From positions 7,049,873 to 7,113,872 of the forward strand of contig NC_035171.2 in assembly GCF_001659605.2 (NCBI RefSeq): DNA of 64,000 nucleotides. Direction: 5' to 3'. The translations under genes were made by a program, and so were the position numbers. Within the stretch, counting starts at the first letter, position 1, and each line of letters begins with the position of its first letter. Shown here piece after piece: positions 21,513-32,876 of the stretch. The stretch is from Manihot esculenta (lineage: Eukaryota > Streptophyta > Magnoliopsida > Malpighiales > Euphorbiaceae). The notes beneath the pieces were generated by a model, which was not told the DNA's origin, made no database searches, and saw only the letters and a list, made by a program, of their open reading frames with translations.

Positions 21513-22475
21513 TCAGTTCGATCCTGGGTCAAGCACAGGAAGCCTGCAGTGTAGGCTGATTGATTTATCTGTTTGACGTGTTCCAGGAATGAAGAATTGA
21601 AATATTACTGTCAAGCAAGCACCTGGAGGAACAATCCCATAGAAAGCACAGTCTGGTTTAGCCAGATGACATTGAAGACTTTTGGAAAAATGCCTTACAC
21701 TTACTTGGACAGACTGAGCATCTCCCCTTAAAATTGCCCTCTGTGACCGAGACTGAGCACTTAAATTCTGATCCTCTGGTGGAGCTTGTGCTTTGTCTCC
21801 AATAACCAACAATTTCCGGAATTCAGCACCAAGTGTGATCAATGTAGTTGATATTTGCACGTGAAGATCACCATACTTGCTTATAGAGACATTTAGTAAA
21901 TCACCAACATGCTTCATCCTGTCCACATAGCTTTGCAACTGATTCAAGTCTGGAACTTGAACCAAAGTCTGAGGCAGATCTTGGGCCATATCAAGAGCAG
22001 TTTGAAGTTCCAGCACTTGAGCTCTGGACAATGGTTTTGATATTGGTACATCCTGAATAACTGCCGATTTATAACCCTTAGTTTCAAAGGTAAGATAAGG
22101 CGTTGGCTGAGTACAATTTGGCGGTAGTTTCTTCACCAATTTAATCTGGAGACGATTTTCAGTGGCTCCACCACCGCCATATTCACTGCAAATACTGACA
22201 CTGCTTCGTACAGCGCGGTAGAGAAGTGAAATGTCAATGGCAAAAGCAATGCGATCCTCATTCTGGCTGGAAATGCGATAATCATCAAAGAGAGCCTCTT
22301 TTCGAAATTGAGCAATGGATTGAACTCCATCCCCATTGAGAAGGTTGTGAAGGAAGAAAGTGTGGTCCCTAGTGAGGAAAAGGTGGCATACCTTTCCCAT
22401 TTTTTCTAAGGCAGGTAGGAACCTCCTTTCTAACAGGCTAACACCATTCTCCGTGATAAATGCCTTGAACTTCAT
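21513..22475 (-). CDS. HUS1: Checkpoint clamp protein HUS1
   Basis: A single uninterrupted 320-codon frame. The N-terminus MKFKAFITENGVSLLERRF and the segment FLHNLLNGDGVQSIAQFRKE then LFDDYRISSQNEDRIAF are characteristic of HUS1. The protein ends DPGSN. HUS1 forms the PCNA-like RAD9-RAD1-HUS1 ring loaded at DNA lesions to signal through ATR. The length is compatible with the family (human HUS1 is 280 residues), with a longer linker around residues 220-250 (APPEDQNLSAQSRSQR). The ATG at 22475 is the conserved start. No intron interrupts the coding part seen here. Confidence 0.95.
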   Translation of the reverse strand: MKFKAFITENGVSLLERRFLPALEKMGKVCHLFLTRDHTFFLHNLLNGDGVQSIAQFRKEALFDDYRISSQNEDRIAFAIDISLLYRAVRSSVSICSEYGGGGATENRLQIKLVKKLPPNCTQPTPYLTFETKGYKSAVIQDVPISKPLSRAQVLELQTALDMAQDLPQTLVQVPDLNQLQSYVDRMKHVGDLLNVSISKYGDLHVQISTTLITLGAEFRKLLVIGDKAQAPPEDQNLSAQSRSQRAILRGDAQSVQVSVRHFSKSLQCHLAKPDCAFYGIVPPGACLTVIFQFFIPGTRQTDKSISLHCRLPVLDPGSN

Positions 22476-23232
22476 CCCTCCCTCTGTCTCTTTCTGATTC
22501 TGTTAACCAACTCTTTGAAAAAATAGTAGTAAGTACTGCCACTGCACAGAAAGAGAAACCACAACCATGACAAAAGAAGACATATTTCAAATGTATGAGA
22601 CATACTTAATCCTTATTGAACTTATTCTATAAATTTGAACTGTCATGAGCTTTCCTCCCTAGATCTACCATCTTTGAGGGTTGAATACTACTGTTGTCCA
22701 TAATGCTAATAACACATGTTTCACACCTCACCACCTTCACACTAGTTGAATTACATAATAGACTAGCACATCCTGCAAGCCAATGATGAAATACAAGTCC
22801 CCCGATAATAAAGATGGCACAAGAAAACACCACCCATTTTAATGTTTGACATCCACAATCTAGTGCCAAAATTTAATGATAAGTATGCATAGAATAATTC
22901 TCATCAACAACCTATCATCAATCACAATCACTAAGCCATAAAAAGAAATTGCCAGTTAAAAAGAGAAAGGTACAACCACAGCATTACTATAAAATTGCAA
23001 AGTTAATAGACAAAGCACCAGAGTGATGTAATAGCTAGGAAGTGGCCTGCAAGTACCTACTACTACTACAAAACGTAGTACACTATATTCTGCAGATTAA
23101 CAGAGCTAAGAACATTCATGTCTGACTGTCAAGAAAAATATTAGCTACCCTTCCGATTTTTTTCTTCTGAAAAAAAAACCTACTGGGGGATTTTACAATA
23201 TTCAGCACAAGACTATGTTTCTTTCCTGAGTT
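22476..23232. other. HUS1 upstream region
   Basis: Probable 5' UTR and promoter of HUS1 on the minus strand. A short frame at 22627-22869 has no similarity I recognise and is not called. Confidence 0.5.
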
Positions 23233-23461
23233 TTATCACACACCAATTTCCATTTCTACCATAGTGAAGCCTACAGATATTCACCACTCCAGTAAAATAT
23301 TTTGCTAGGGATTTATACATAAATTGCAGATACCAAATTCAAGAGAAATAACTGCATAAATTGCAATTATGTTGCAGTACTCACCAGCTATATCGTTAAA
23401 TTTGATCATATATAGTCAAATTTCCTTCCCCGTACTCTCTCAGAACCAAACAGAAAAATAG
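23233..23461. repeat. Left arm of a 229-bp inverted repeat
   Basis: Starts TTATCACACACCAATTTCC and ends CAGAAAAATAG. It is the near-perfect reverse complement of 27294-27522, with scattered single-base differences over the whole 229 bp. The similarity stops sharply at both edges. Confidence 0.9.
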
Positions 23462-23472
23462 ATCTGATGATT

Positions 23473-26400
23473 GGTCAGTAGGGGGTGAGCATTGGATCAG
23501 TTTAGTTTAAAATTGGACCGAACTAAAAACCGAATTGGAGATAGTTTTTTAAATAGGACCGAACAAGAGGGAAAATCAAATGTGATTCAGTTCGGTTCAG
23601 TTGTTTCGATTGAATGGACTGATTTTTTTATTTTTTTTAATGGTTTTTATAACTAATGCAGATTACAGATTACAGAATGCAGATTACATATTGTGCTGGT
23701 GGACCACCACAACGTGCTTATAATAGTCCATAAAGACATCTATCCAAATGCTTATTATCTTTGCAAATAGATCAACCAATAAACTCTATGCCTCCAACTC
23801 CAAGGCCTGGAAATCATATAATAGCTTCCTCAAAGCAATTAAAATTATTACTTTATGAGCTTTCGCAGAGCTTTTTTTTTTGGGTGGGTGGGTGGGTGGT
23901 GGTGGGAGGGAAGAGGCAGGACTAGTGTCCAAATGATCTCACTTGATAAAATTGTCAAAAGTTTTCATTCAAATTGAGATGCTGATATTTCAAATGCAGC
24001 AGTAAAATACTACCGAAAATAAAAATGGCTGAATGAAATCAATAACCCTAAAGACTCCAAAATAAGCAAAGCTGACAACCAAAATAAGAGATTAATCTAT
24101 CAAGGAGACATGAACTAAAAGAACAATCAGTTAAGAGAAACGTAACATCTATTTGGACTTATTTCAAGTACAAGTCACAAGTAGGATATCAATTTCTAAC
24201 CAGATAGGTGGTGAAGCCCACTGCTTCCAACTTCAGTATCTGACAACACTAAGCATTTCAAACGTTGGAGGCCTAAAAACAAATGATAAGAAAATCAGCA
24301 CTGCTAGTAGAAGGAGTTGGAAAAAAGGGCAGCATATTACACCTAGGACAACTTTAAATTAATAGAGAGAAAAGAAGTGATAAAAAAATTAGAGAGAAAA
24401 TTTAGTACAAATTAGAATACAGAGAAATTAAAATTATTCCACTAGCACCACAGTACCACTGGTGGTGCTACAGTGCTACGACATATAGAATACAGAGTAC
24501 AGACCTGGTGGTGGTGCTACTGTGCTAGGTGTACAACGGAGTGGCCGAGTGGGGATTGTCCGACTGAGGTCTGGTCAGCAATGGAGGAGCAGACAACGGC
24601 ACGGTGAACAGCAGGCAACGAGGAGCTCAACTAGCGAACAAGGGCCGACGGCGACAGAGGGGGCAACAAAACAAACCCGTGACTCGTGAGGAAGGAGGAG
24701 AGGATTTCGGAGAGAAATCAACGAAACAAACAACGATCTTTTCGGAGAGCAATCGACGACGGCGTGACTCGTGAGGAAGGAGGAGAGGATTGGGGTTTCC
24801 GAGAGCAATCGACGACGGCGTCTTGCGTTAGCGTGCGTGAGGAGAGACCGAGAGAAGGTGGATTTCGGTTTCCAGACTTACGGGTGTAGCTATACGTGAG
24901 TCATCCGCTCCATAAAAGCTCGAGCGAGAAAACTGACCGAGCTCGAGCTTCAATTTTGAAGTTAGTCATTTAAACGATAGCTAAATAATATTCTGCTTTT
25001 TAAAACTCGCGAGTTAACTTATTTTTATACTCGTGAATCGAATATACTTGTTAAATAGATTTGCTTTACTAAATAAATCTGTAAATTAATTCATTAAATA
25101 AGCTTGTAAATAAATTTATTAAATAAGGTTAAAAACGTTAACAAATTAATTAAATAAATATATAAATAAACTTATATATTATTTTATATTAATATTTAAT
25201 ATATATTATTTTATATAAAAAATAAATTTATTATTAATATATTAAAATTATTTATTATATAATCATAATATTAATTTAATTTTTTATTATAAAATTAAAA
25301 TTAAATTGTAAATAAAATGAAATGAGAACTTTAATTTTTAACAACTAAATATATAATATAAAAAATGATAATAATTATAAAAATATATTATTAATAATTA
25401 ATTAGATAAATGATGTATATTATATTTATAAATAGTTTTATAATTATAATTATAATTTAAATAGTATATATATATTTATAAAAAGAAATATTAAAATATA
25501 AATAAGTAATATAGAATATAAAATTAAATTAATATTTGTTTGTAAATATTTAATAAATTATTTTAAAAAATTAATATTATTAAATAATTAAAATAAAAAT
25601 AACTATAAAATTATAAAATATAAAATACTATAAATACTTGAAAATCACACTCTTAAAAATCACACATAATCAATATAAATTATTGTAATAAATATTTTTT
25701 AATATCATTATTCAAATAGTATTATTGATAAATTGAATTGTGAAAATTAAATGTTTTTTAAAATTAAAGGATAATTATAAATTTTTTTCATATAATTATT
25801 AATAATTAAATATACAATATGAAATATGAAAATAATTATAGAAGTATATTAGCATGATTAATTATATAAACAATATGTATTATATTTACAAAAAATTTTA
25901 TAATTCCATTTCAAAAAAAAATTTATAATTATAGTTTAAATTCAAATAGTGTATATATTTATAGGAAAAAATATTAAAATATAAATAAATAATGTAAAAT
26001 ATAAAATTAAATTAATATTTAGATGTAAACATTTTAAAAATTAATATTACTAAATAATTAAAATAAAAATAACTATAAAATTATAAAATATAAATTATTA
26101 TAAATACTTAAAAATTATAATCTTATAAATTATAAATAATTAATATAAATTATTATAATAATTATTTTTTAATATTATTATTTAAATAATATTACATGAT
26201 AAATTGAGTGATAAAATTAAATATTTTTAAAATTACAATATAATTATAAAAAAATTTTAAATTAATTACTATTATAAATATTTAATTAGTCATTATTAAT
26301 ATATTTATATAATTATTTTTATAATAATTATTAATATATTTATCTAATTATTTACGTGAACTCTATTAATTTAAATAAAATCCACTAATTATATGAAAAA

Positions 26401-27214
26401 ATATTTTTATAACTCATTAATTAAATTATATAATCATAAAAAATACATTCATTAAAACTGCGTAGTTTGGTGTGTTACTAGTAATAACCTAGCAAATTGC
26501 CCTGAAATTTGCCCAATTCATATTTCTCCCAAGCCAATCACGCTGCAGCAGCCATCATCGACATCGTATTTTAACCAGAGGACCCGTCGACCGCCTGAGC
26601 AGCAGCACGTCGCACCAGCACCACCGCCGCATCGCGCGCCTGTGAGCCGCCCCACCACTGGATCTCGTGCTCGTGAGCCGCCGCACGCCGCAACTCTTCA
26701 TCTACCGCTCGTTTACAGCCCACCTCTGTATCACGCGATTGTGAGCCGCCGACTGCCCGCCGCACGCCCGCACCTCTGCATCAACTGCTCGTTTGCCACC
26801 CACCTCGCTCCTCTGCAGTTCAGCAGTTCAACTGTAAGCATTTTTTCGTTAAATCTGAAGAAAATAGTTCTGGATAGAATTTTGATTGGTAAGCATTATG
26901 AATTTATTATGACATTCAAGTTTATAGGCATCATAGTGTTGCGTAGACATACTTAGCTTGTAGTTCCAGAAAATAGAGTCATTTCTGGTTTTCTTTTACA
27001 ATGGAGGTGTTTATTCCATTGTAATTTTGAGCTGAGCTTTGTTAAGGACCTTTGGAGCTCGAGCTTTGTTTACAAGCATCTTGATAGAGCTTTTCGAGCT
27101 CGAATTAGAATTAGGCTCATGGTTATACTAAAGGAGTTTTTCATGAGTTTGAGTGCTTCCAAAATTTTTTAATAAAAGCTTTACAAAGCTCAGCTTGGAT
27201 CGATTACACCTCTA
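23473..27214. mobile_element. Composite hAT-like insertion(s) between the inverted arms
   Basis: The outer ends read GGTCAGTAGGGGGTGAGCA on the left and, as reverse complement, GGTCAGTAGAGGTG on the right. Subterminal sequence on the left has GGTTCAGTT/TTCGGTTC repeats. An internal end TACGGGTGTAGCTATA at 24879 is followed by GAGCTCGAGC motifs that recur near 27050-27110, as in hAT-type non-autonomous elements. The middle is extremely AT-rich (25000-26460) with GC-rich, leader-like blocks at 24430-24880 and 26520-26830. I found no matching 8-bp target duplication and no transposase, so boundaries and nesting are uncertain. Confidence 0.5.
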
Positions 27215-27293
27215 CTGACCCTACTCAGTTTGGGACTCTGGCTGGGGCCATTCTCAAAAGCCATTTATCTGGGTAGCCTCTAATCCTTCAACT

Positions 27294-27522
27294 CTATTTT
27301 TCCGTTTGGTTCTGAGAGAGTACTAAAAAGGAAATCCAACCATATATGATCAAATCTAATGATATAGCTGGTGAGTACTGCAACATAATTGCAATTTATG
27401 CAGTTATTTCTCTTGAATTTGGTATCTGCAATTTATGTATAAATCCCTAGCAGAATATTTTACTGGAGTGGTGAATATGTGTAGGCTTCACTATGGTGGA
27501 AATGGAAATTTGTGTGTGATAA
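27294..27522. repeat. Right arm of the 229-bp inverted repeat
   Basis: Starts CTATTTTTCCGTTTGGTTCTG and ends TTTGTGTGTGATAA. It pairs with 23233-23461 across 3.8 kb. Confidence 0.9.
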
Positions 27523-27738
27523 CTTCCTAACTGGCTGCTGCAAAATTTACACAAGCCAACCCAAATTGCTGCTGCAAAATGGAGGTCAAGTTAACTAGAC
27601 TTGAGGGAAAAAAATCCTAACTTCCTTTAGTTTTATAGTTTTCATTTTTTCTGTTTTTTCTCCCTTTTTAAATATATTGTTGTGTAAAAACTTACTAAGT
27701 GAAATAATAAATTTGCAAAATTAATATAATAATTATAA

Positions 27739-29202
27739 GTGATGATTATTATTGTACCCCTCTAATTTGACCTAACTAATTAAAATGTCCCTCTATTTTT
27801 TCAATTACATTAAAAAGTTCCTCGAATTTACTTCCGTCAATAGACGGATATCAATCTGTGTTTTTATTACAAAATTACCCCCCATATAACCCCTCTCTTT
27901 ATTTTCTCTTCCTTTTACAAATTTAGCCATTCTATCAGCCATAAACTTCCTCACTTTAAATCTTTCAAATTTGAGTTTTCATATGGTGGAGACAATCAGA
28001 AAAGCAGAATAAGTTGGGGATTTGGTGGAGGCAGCAATAGCAAAAGTGGAGGATGGAGTGGTGGTTCCAATTTTAGGATTCATTAGCCTTGCGATTTTAG
28101 GATTCATGTCGCCAATGACTTTATGAAAGCTTAGTCCTCGGTGATGGACATTTATTGAAGCGTCTTCTTCTCACTGAGTACATCCATTGTGGTGTTATGA
28201 ATCTTGATAAGCCTGTAAATCCATCTTTGCACAAGGTGGTTGATTGGATCAAATGGATTTTGAGAGTAGAGAAAACGGGATAGTATTGGACATTGGACCC
28301 AAAGTTACAGTAACTTGACTTGATTGTTTGTATTGATAGAGCCACTTGCCTTATTATCACTACAAGGTGCTAGTAAGGAGGTTTGTATAGCAAGATTGCA
28401 TGATAGGGTGCTCGATGTTGCCCACACTTGAGACTCTTACTGGTGTGATTTTATAATGGCCACTATTGATTCATGTTGTAAAATGTAGCTTAAGAAATTA
28501 GGACAATTTGTAAGAGTGAGTTATTGGAGTATGATCTAGATAGGCATTTGATTGTTTTTTGGATTTCTTAATAGTTGTCGATCATGCCATTACTCATAGG
28601 AACTGCGAACTGAGTTGATTACAACAAGGAAGAAGATGGATATGCATTGTTTGTAATTTGAGATATTGATTGCTAAATATACTACAGCTTAATTCTTTCC
28701 TCATAAATGCGTTACGTCTTCTTTGAGTCTTTCATTTCTTCTGTCATACTAGTAGATCAAGCACACTCAAATGGATCTGCTTTTCTGGTTTTATATGTGG
28801 ATGAGTTCGTTTTTGTTGAATTTTTCTCAATTTCTTTTATTCATTATTATTTTGGAATTATTGTGATTCTTATATTATTTGTATAGAAATTGCAACTTTT
28901 TCTATAATGATCCATGGATTATCTTTTTCCTGCATTAATTTTAATTATGGATTAAAGAATTTGCAAAATTGGTGAATACATTCTGTCTATTAATTTAGAA
29001 GCATTAAGAGTTTTGGTCCCTTTACCTTTAAGGGCATTTTAGCCTTTTCTATAAAGACTAACGGCAATAAGAGTATAAAATGGATGAATGTCCATTTTTA
29101 TTGACGAAAGTAAATTGGAGGGACTTTTTAATGTAATTGAAAAAATATGGGGACATTTTAATTAGTTACGTGAAACTAGAGGGATATGATAGTAATTATC
29201 CC
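27739..29202. mobile_element. Mutator-like element with long terminal inverted repeats
   Basis: Terminal inverted repeats of roughly 110 bp: the left contains CCCCTCTAATTTGACC and TTTTTTCAATTACATTAAAA, and the right carries their complements. A perfect 9-bp target duplication TAATTATAA lies at 27730-27738 and 29203-29211, the length typical of Mutator-like elements. The interior (about 27950-28950) has ordinary base composition and short glycine-rich coding-looking pieces near 27990-28075 (GGGSNSKSGGWSGGS), but no intact gene and no transposase domain that I can identify. Confidence 0.8.
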
Positions 29203-29211
29203 TAATTATAA

Positions 29212-32112
29212 ATATGAGCTACTTTTTTTCCTTATTATAATGGTAATTTTAAAAAATAAAAAAATTCAAACCCAAAATATTTTTCACCTCTTACATGATA
29301 AAAAAAAATTAAATTATCATTTATTTATCTCAATATACTTATTATTTATGACATAACAAAAATTCATAAACTAATTTAATTTAAATATTAAAAACGTAGA
29401 TAGTTTATTATAAATAATTCAAATAATATTGATTTAATTTTTTAAATTCAAACTATTATAAAGGAACCAGATTTAATTTAAAAAGTTTAAACTCATTCAA
29501 AAACTTAAAAGGCCCAAAAAGTTAAGTGGTAGAATTTGGAACAATACCATACAACACTATAAACAGCGTTTGACGGCTCAGATTAAATCTTAAGACTAGA
29601 ATATACTATAACTGCCCATCTAATTGATAAATAATTATATTAGCTTGTTTTGAATTCAAGATCAGCTTCAATTATACCCATGAGAAAAATAGCCTTACAA
29701 CCCTCAACCCTCAATGAGCTTAGGGATGTCAAACAGGGTTTTTACGGGTATTCAATCCGCCCGAACCTATTAGAACATATTTGAATTTTTTCAAAATGGA
29801 TTTGGACATATTCGGATTTAAAAAATTTTACCTGTTTTGGGTTTGGGTTCGAGGTCGGGTAGGGTACGGGTTTAGTGGATCGGGTAACCGTTACTCAAAC
29901 CGGTTATACTAGCAAAACCACCCAAACCAACCTTAATTCCTTTTTTCAATTTTATAGATACAACTGTGGTCCATCTTTGATTCCCTTCCCACTTCCCAGT
30001 TGACACCTCTCTCCCCCACTTCACTGCTGAGTGCTGAAACTGCCGGCAGCCCAGTCAAAGACAACCCTTCCCCCTCCCCATTCGGTGTCAGTGACATGTC
30101 CTTTCCTCTCCCCAGTCAACAACAACTCTTCCTTTTCCCTGGTCAGCGACATCTGCTTTTCTCTCCCCTCCCCAGTCTGCGACAACTCCTTTCCCTCTCT
30201 CCACAGTCGGCATTTCTTTCTTTTGTTGAATCGGTTTTTCTAGTAATCATCGGTTGATTTTTTATAATCAAGATTTGATTGGAACTCTTTTCAGTTTTGT
30301 AATAAGGTTTTGATAATCAAGATTTTTTAAGTGCATGTTGTTAAAGATTTTTTAGTTGCTATAAAAGATCTTTAGAATTTATGGACTATTAATCAAATTA
30401 TTTAGTTATTGTTTGCTTTGTTGCTATTAAAGATCTTTAGAATTTCTCAAACGTTGTTATGTTGTATGACATATTTTCATTGTAAATTTGCCATTTATCA
30501 TAGAATTTCTATTACCTTCTACGATAAATTTTGGTGACTGGACTTCAGTCCCATCTTGTTCTGTCTCTATTACCTCATTAGAAGCACCAGAATATTCATC
30601 TGAATCATCAAATTTTGTATCTGATGCCTTATTCATGGATGGAGGCATCCCTTCCATGGATGGATCAATGATTTCATCTGTTTTACCAATAACCAAGATA
30701 GGAAATGCTGCTAATAGAATTTCCAAAACTTATAGAACTCCATCATTATTTACTATGCTGCAACCAACTACTGTTCCAAGATGGCATATGAAATCTCAGA
30801 CAGGTATCCTTCATATTTCTTGTAGAACTTCTCAAAGAATAGAACTTTGAAACAATGATAGATTTCCACCCTGTTGCTCCAAAAATTGGTCAAATGCGAC
30901 GGAAAATTAAGAGTGCTATCTGCAAATATTTTTGCAACCTATTCATGTTATGAACTGATGTGGGTCGAGGGGGTTTTTAACTGATAGTTGTATTTCATGA
31001 CCCTGGTATTTACTAATTTATCGCAGAGGGCAATAGAAATTCTATGAGGTGAATTTATGGATCGTCCATTATCAACTTTTAAGGGCATGCTTTTAGGTTA
31101 TTTAGTAAATAATATTTACTTAGATTCTTACGGCTGAATGCAGATTGCAGAATGCTCATATTGAAAATTTTTTATGTCCTTCCACGTGCTTTGGTTCATA
31201 TTTATTAGTTCTTTGATAAGGCTTTTATTCTTTTCTTTTAGTGCTGGTTGAATTATAATTTTAGCATGGTTTAGAATTAATTAGGTGAATTGGTGTGGTT
31301 ATTTTAGTTTGTGGTTATGTATTGACTTAAATAAATTTATTTGTTGATTAAGTTACTATATGTTATTTGTTCTTGTGGCCAATTGAAAATTTATATTTCA
31401 TGTTCAATCAATGTAGTTTAATGAACTTTTTGAAACTTTTTATTTGTTCAATATTTTGTGTTGGATAGAGAATTGATTCATGTTTGTGTTATGATGAATT
31501 TGTAATATATTTATTTTGTTTAACTATATTTAAATTTCTTTGATATAATTTTATGCATGCTAATTCGGGTTTGTTATTTGGGTTAGAATATTGAAATCCT
31601 TAAATTTTTTGTCAAGTAAACAAAATCGGGTTCAGGTATTATGCGGGTATTGTTAAACGGATTTGGAATGGGTATGAGTAGTAAAATTAAAATGCTAAAT
31701 GGATTTGGGACGGGTTGGGAATTTTACATATAATCAGGTTCGGGTTTGAGTACTCTCAATTTAGCAGGTACCCTATCCTGTTTATATTCCTGAACTGCCC
31801 AAAACAGACCAGTCATCCTTTTAAAATTAAAGGTATATCTAACGCTTTTAGCATCTACTTTTATAACCACATTTCTTATATTTTGCGTAAAATAAATAAA
31901 TACATCTCTTGCATAAAATATTTTTAATATTTTAAACTATAAAAAATCATTTAAATAAAATAAAAATAAATAAAACCCTAACCCCTCCTCTCAAACCTTA
32001 AAAACACATTACAATTTATATAGTCGTCCCCCTTCTCTCTGTCCTGCTGCCTGATCCCAATGGTGGGATCGCATGATATATTTTAATTTTACAATAGATT
32101 ATTCACTCAAAG
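29212..32112. other. Intergenic DNA with a hAT-like repeat (about 29721-31800)
   Basis: From 29721 the sequence reads TAGGGATGTCAAACAGGG, then repeated GGGTTCGGG/CGGGTAC motifs, and the same motifs return at 31620-31790 (GGGTTCGGGTTTGAGTAC, GGTACCCTATCC). This is the layout of non-autonomous hAT elements, but the right terminal repeat is missing, so it is truncated or rearranged. A C/T-rich leader-like segment at 29980-30240 and a broken coding-looking stretch at 30460-30850 lie inside. I cannot assign a product. Confidence 0.5.
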
Positions 32113-32633
32113 TGATGATCTGAGATCCAGAGAAATAAGGTTTTACAGAGATTTTTGGAATAATGGAAAAACTTAGAGCTTAGGGGAGGATCATTCTCCT
32201 TTTATCTCTTTCCCTCCTATGCCAGTGACGTTCAACGGCCCGGCTATCATTGGACCACCTATCTCTGCCATATTGATACGATTGTACGAGGATATCCGGT
32301 ACATGTCTCATGCGTAACGGCCCCTGATTCCCTTCGTGCGTGTGTGGATGGGTCTACAAGGCTGAAGGTGGGGCCTTCTTCCCGACTCCGGATTGGACCG
32401 GGAAATAGAAATAATACTGAGCCCAAGGAGGATCAGTCTGAGAAGCAGTGAGGGCTGGGCCGGCCTAAGAGGCAATGGGGACTGGGTCGGCCTGGTTGAG
32501 AAATCCATGTGGACCCTGTATCAAGGTTCGAATGGGCTGGACCTGTTTGTACTGGGTCATGTGGGCCTCCGAGCGATGGGCCGTGATCGAGGGCTTGGCC
32601 CCTGACCGGGGTGAAGAAATCCAACGGTCATCA
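32113..32633 (-). repeat. 3' LTR of the Tat-type element
   Basis: 521 bp. It is nearly identical to the right LTR except for an extra stretch around 32575-32612 (GGGCCGTGATCGAGGGC..GGGGTG). A purine run lies next to it on the minus strand (GAAGGTAAAGAGGCAAT). Confidence 0.9.
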
Positions 32634-32876
32634 ATTGCCTCTTTACCTTCTCGTCAGTTATTGCCCGACTGATGAGGGGGTAAACTTCGAGTGTAATAAT
32701 GACCGCGCCGCCCCAGGACAAAACTGTTCAGAGCCACTTTTCGTCTCATCACTGCTTTGCCTTTTGAATTTTCTCTGTCTTCTCGGAACGCTTGCCTTCT
32801 CCTGTTCTCTGCTCTTCTTCGATTTCCTCTGCTCCTCTGCTCTACCTGCTTTTCAGGTACGCCTCTTCTATCTCCA

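Noticed and set aside
26642..26956. GC-rich open frame in the hAT-like block
   Set aside because: The coding-like length is due to high GC content and short repeats (GTGAGCCGCC); no domain and no continuation in exons.
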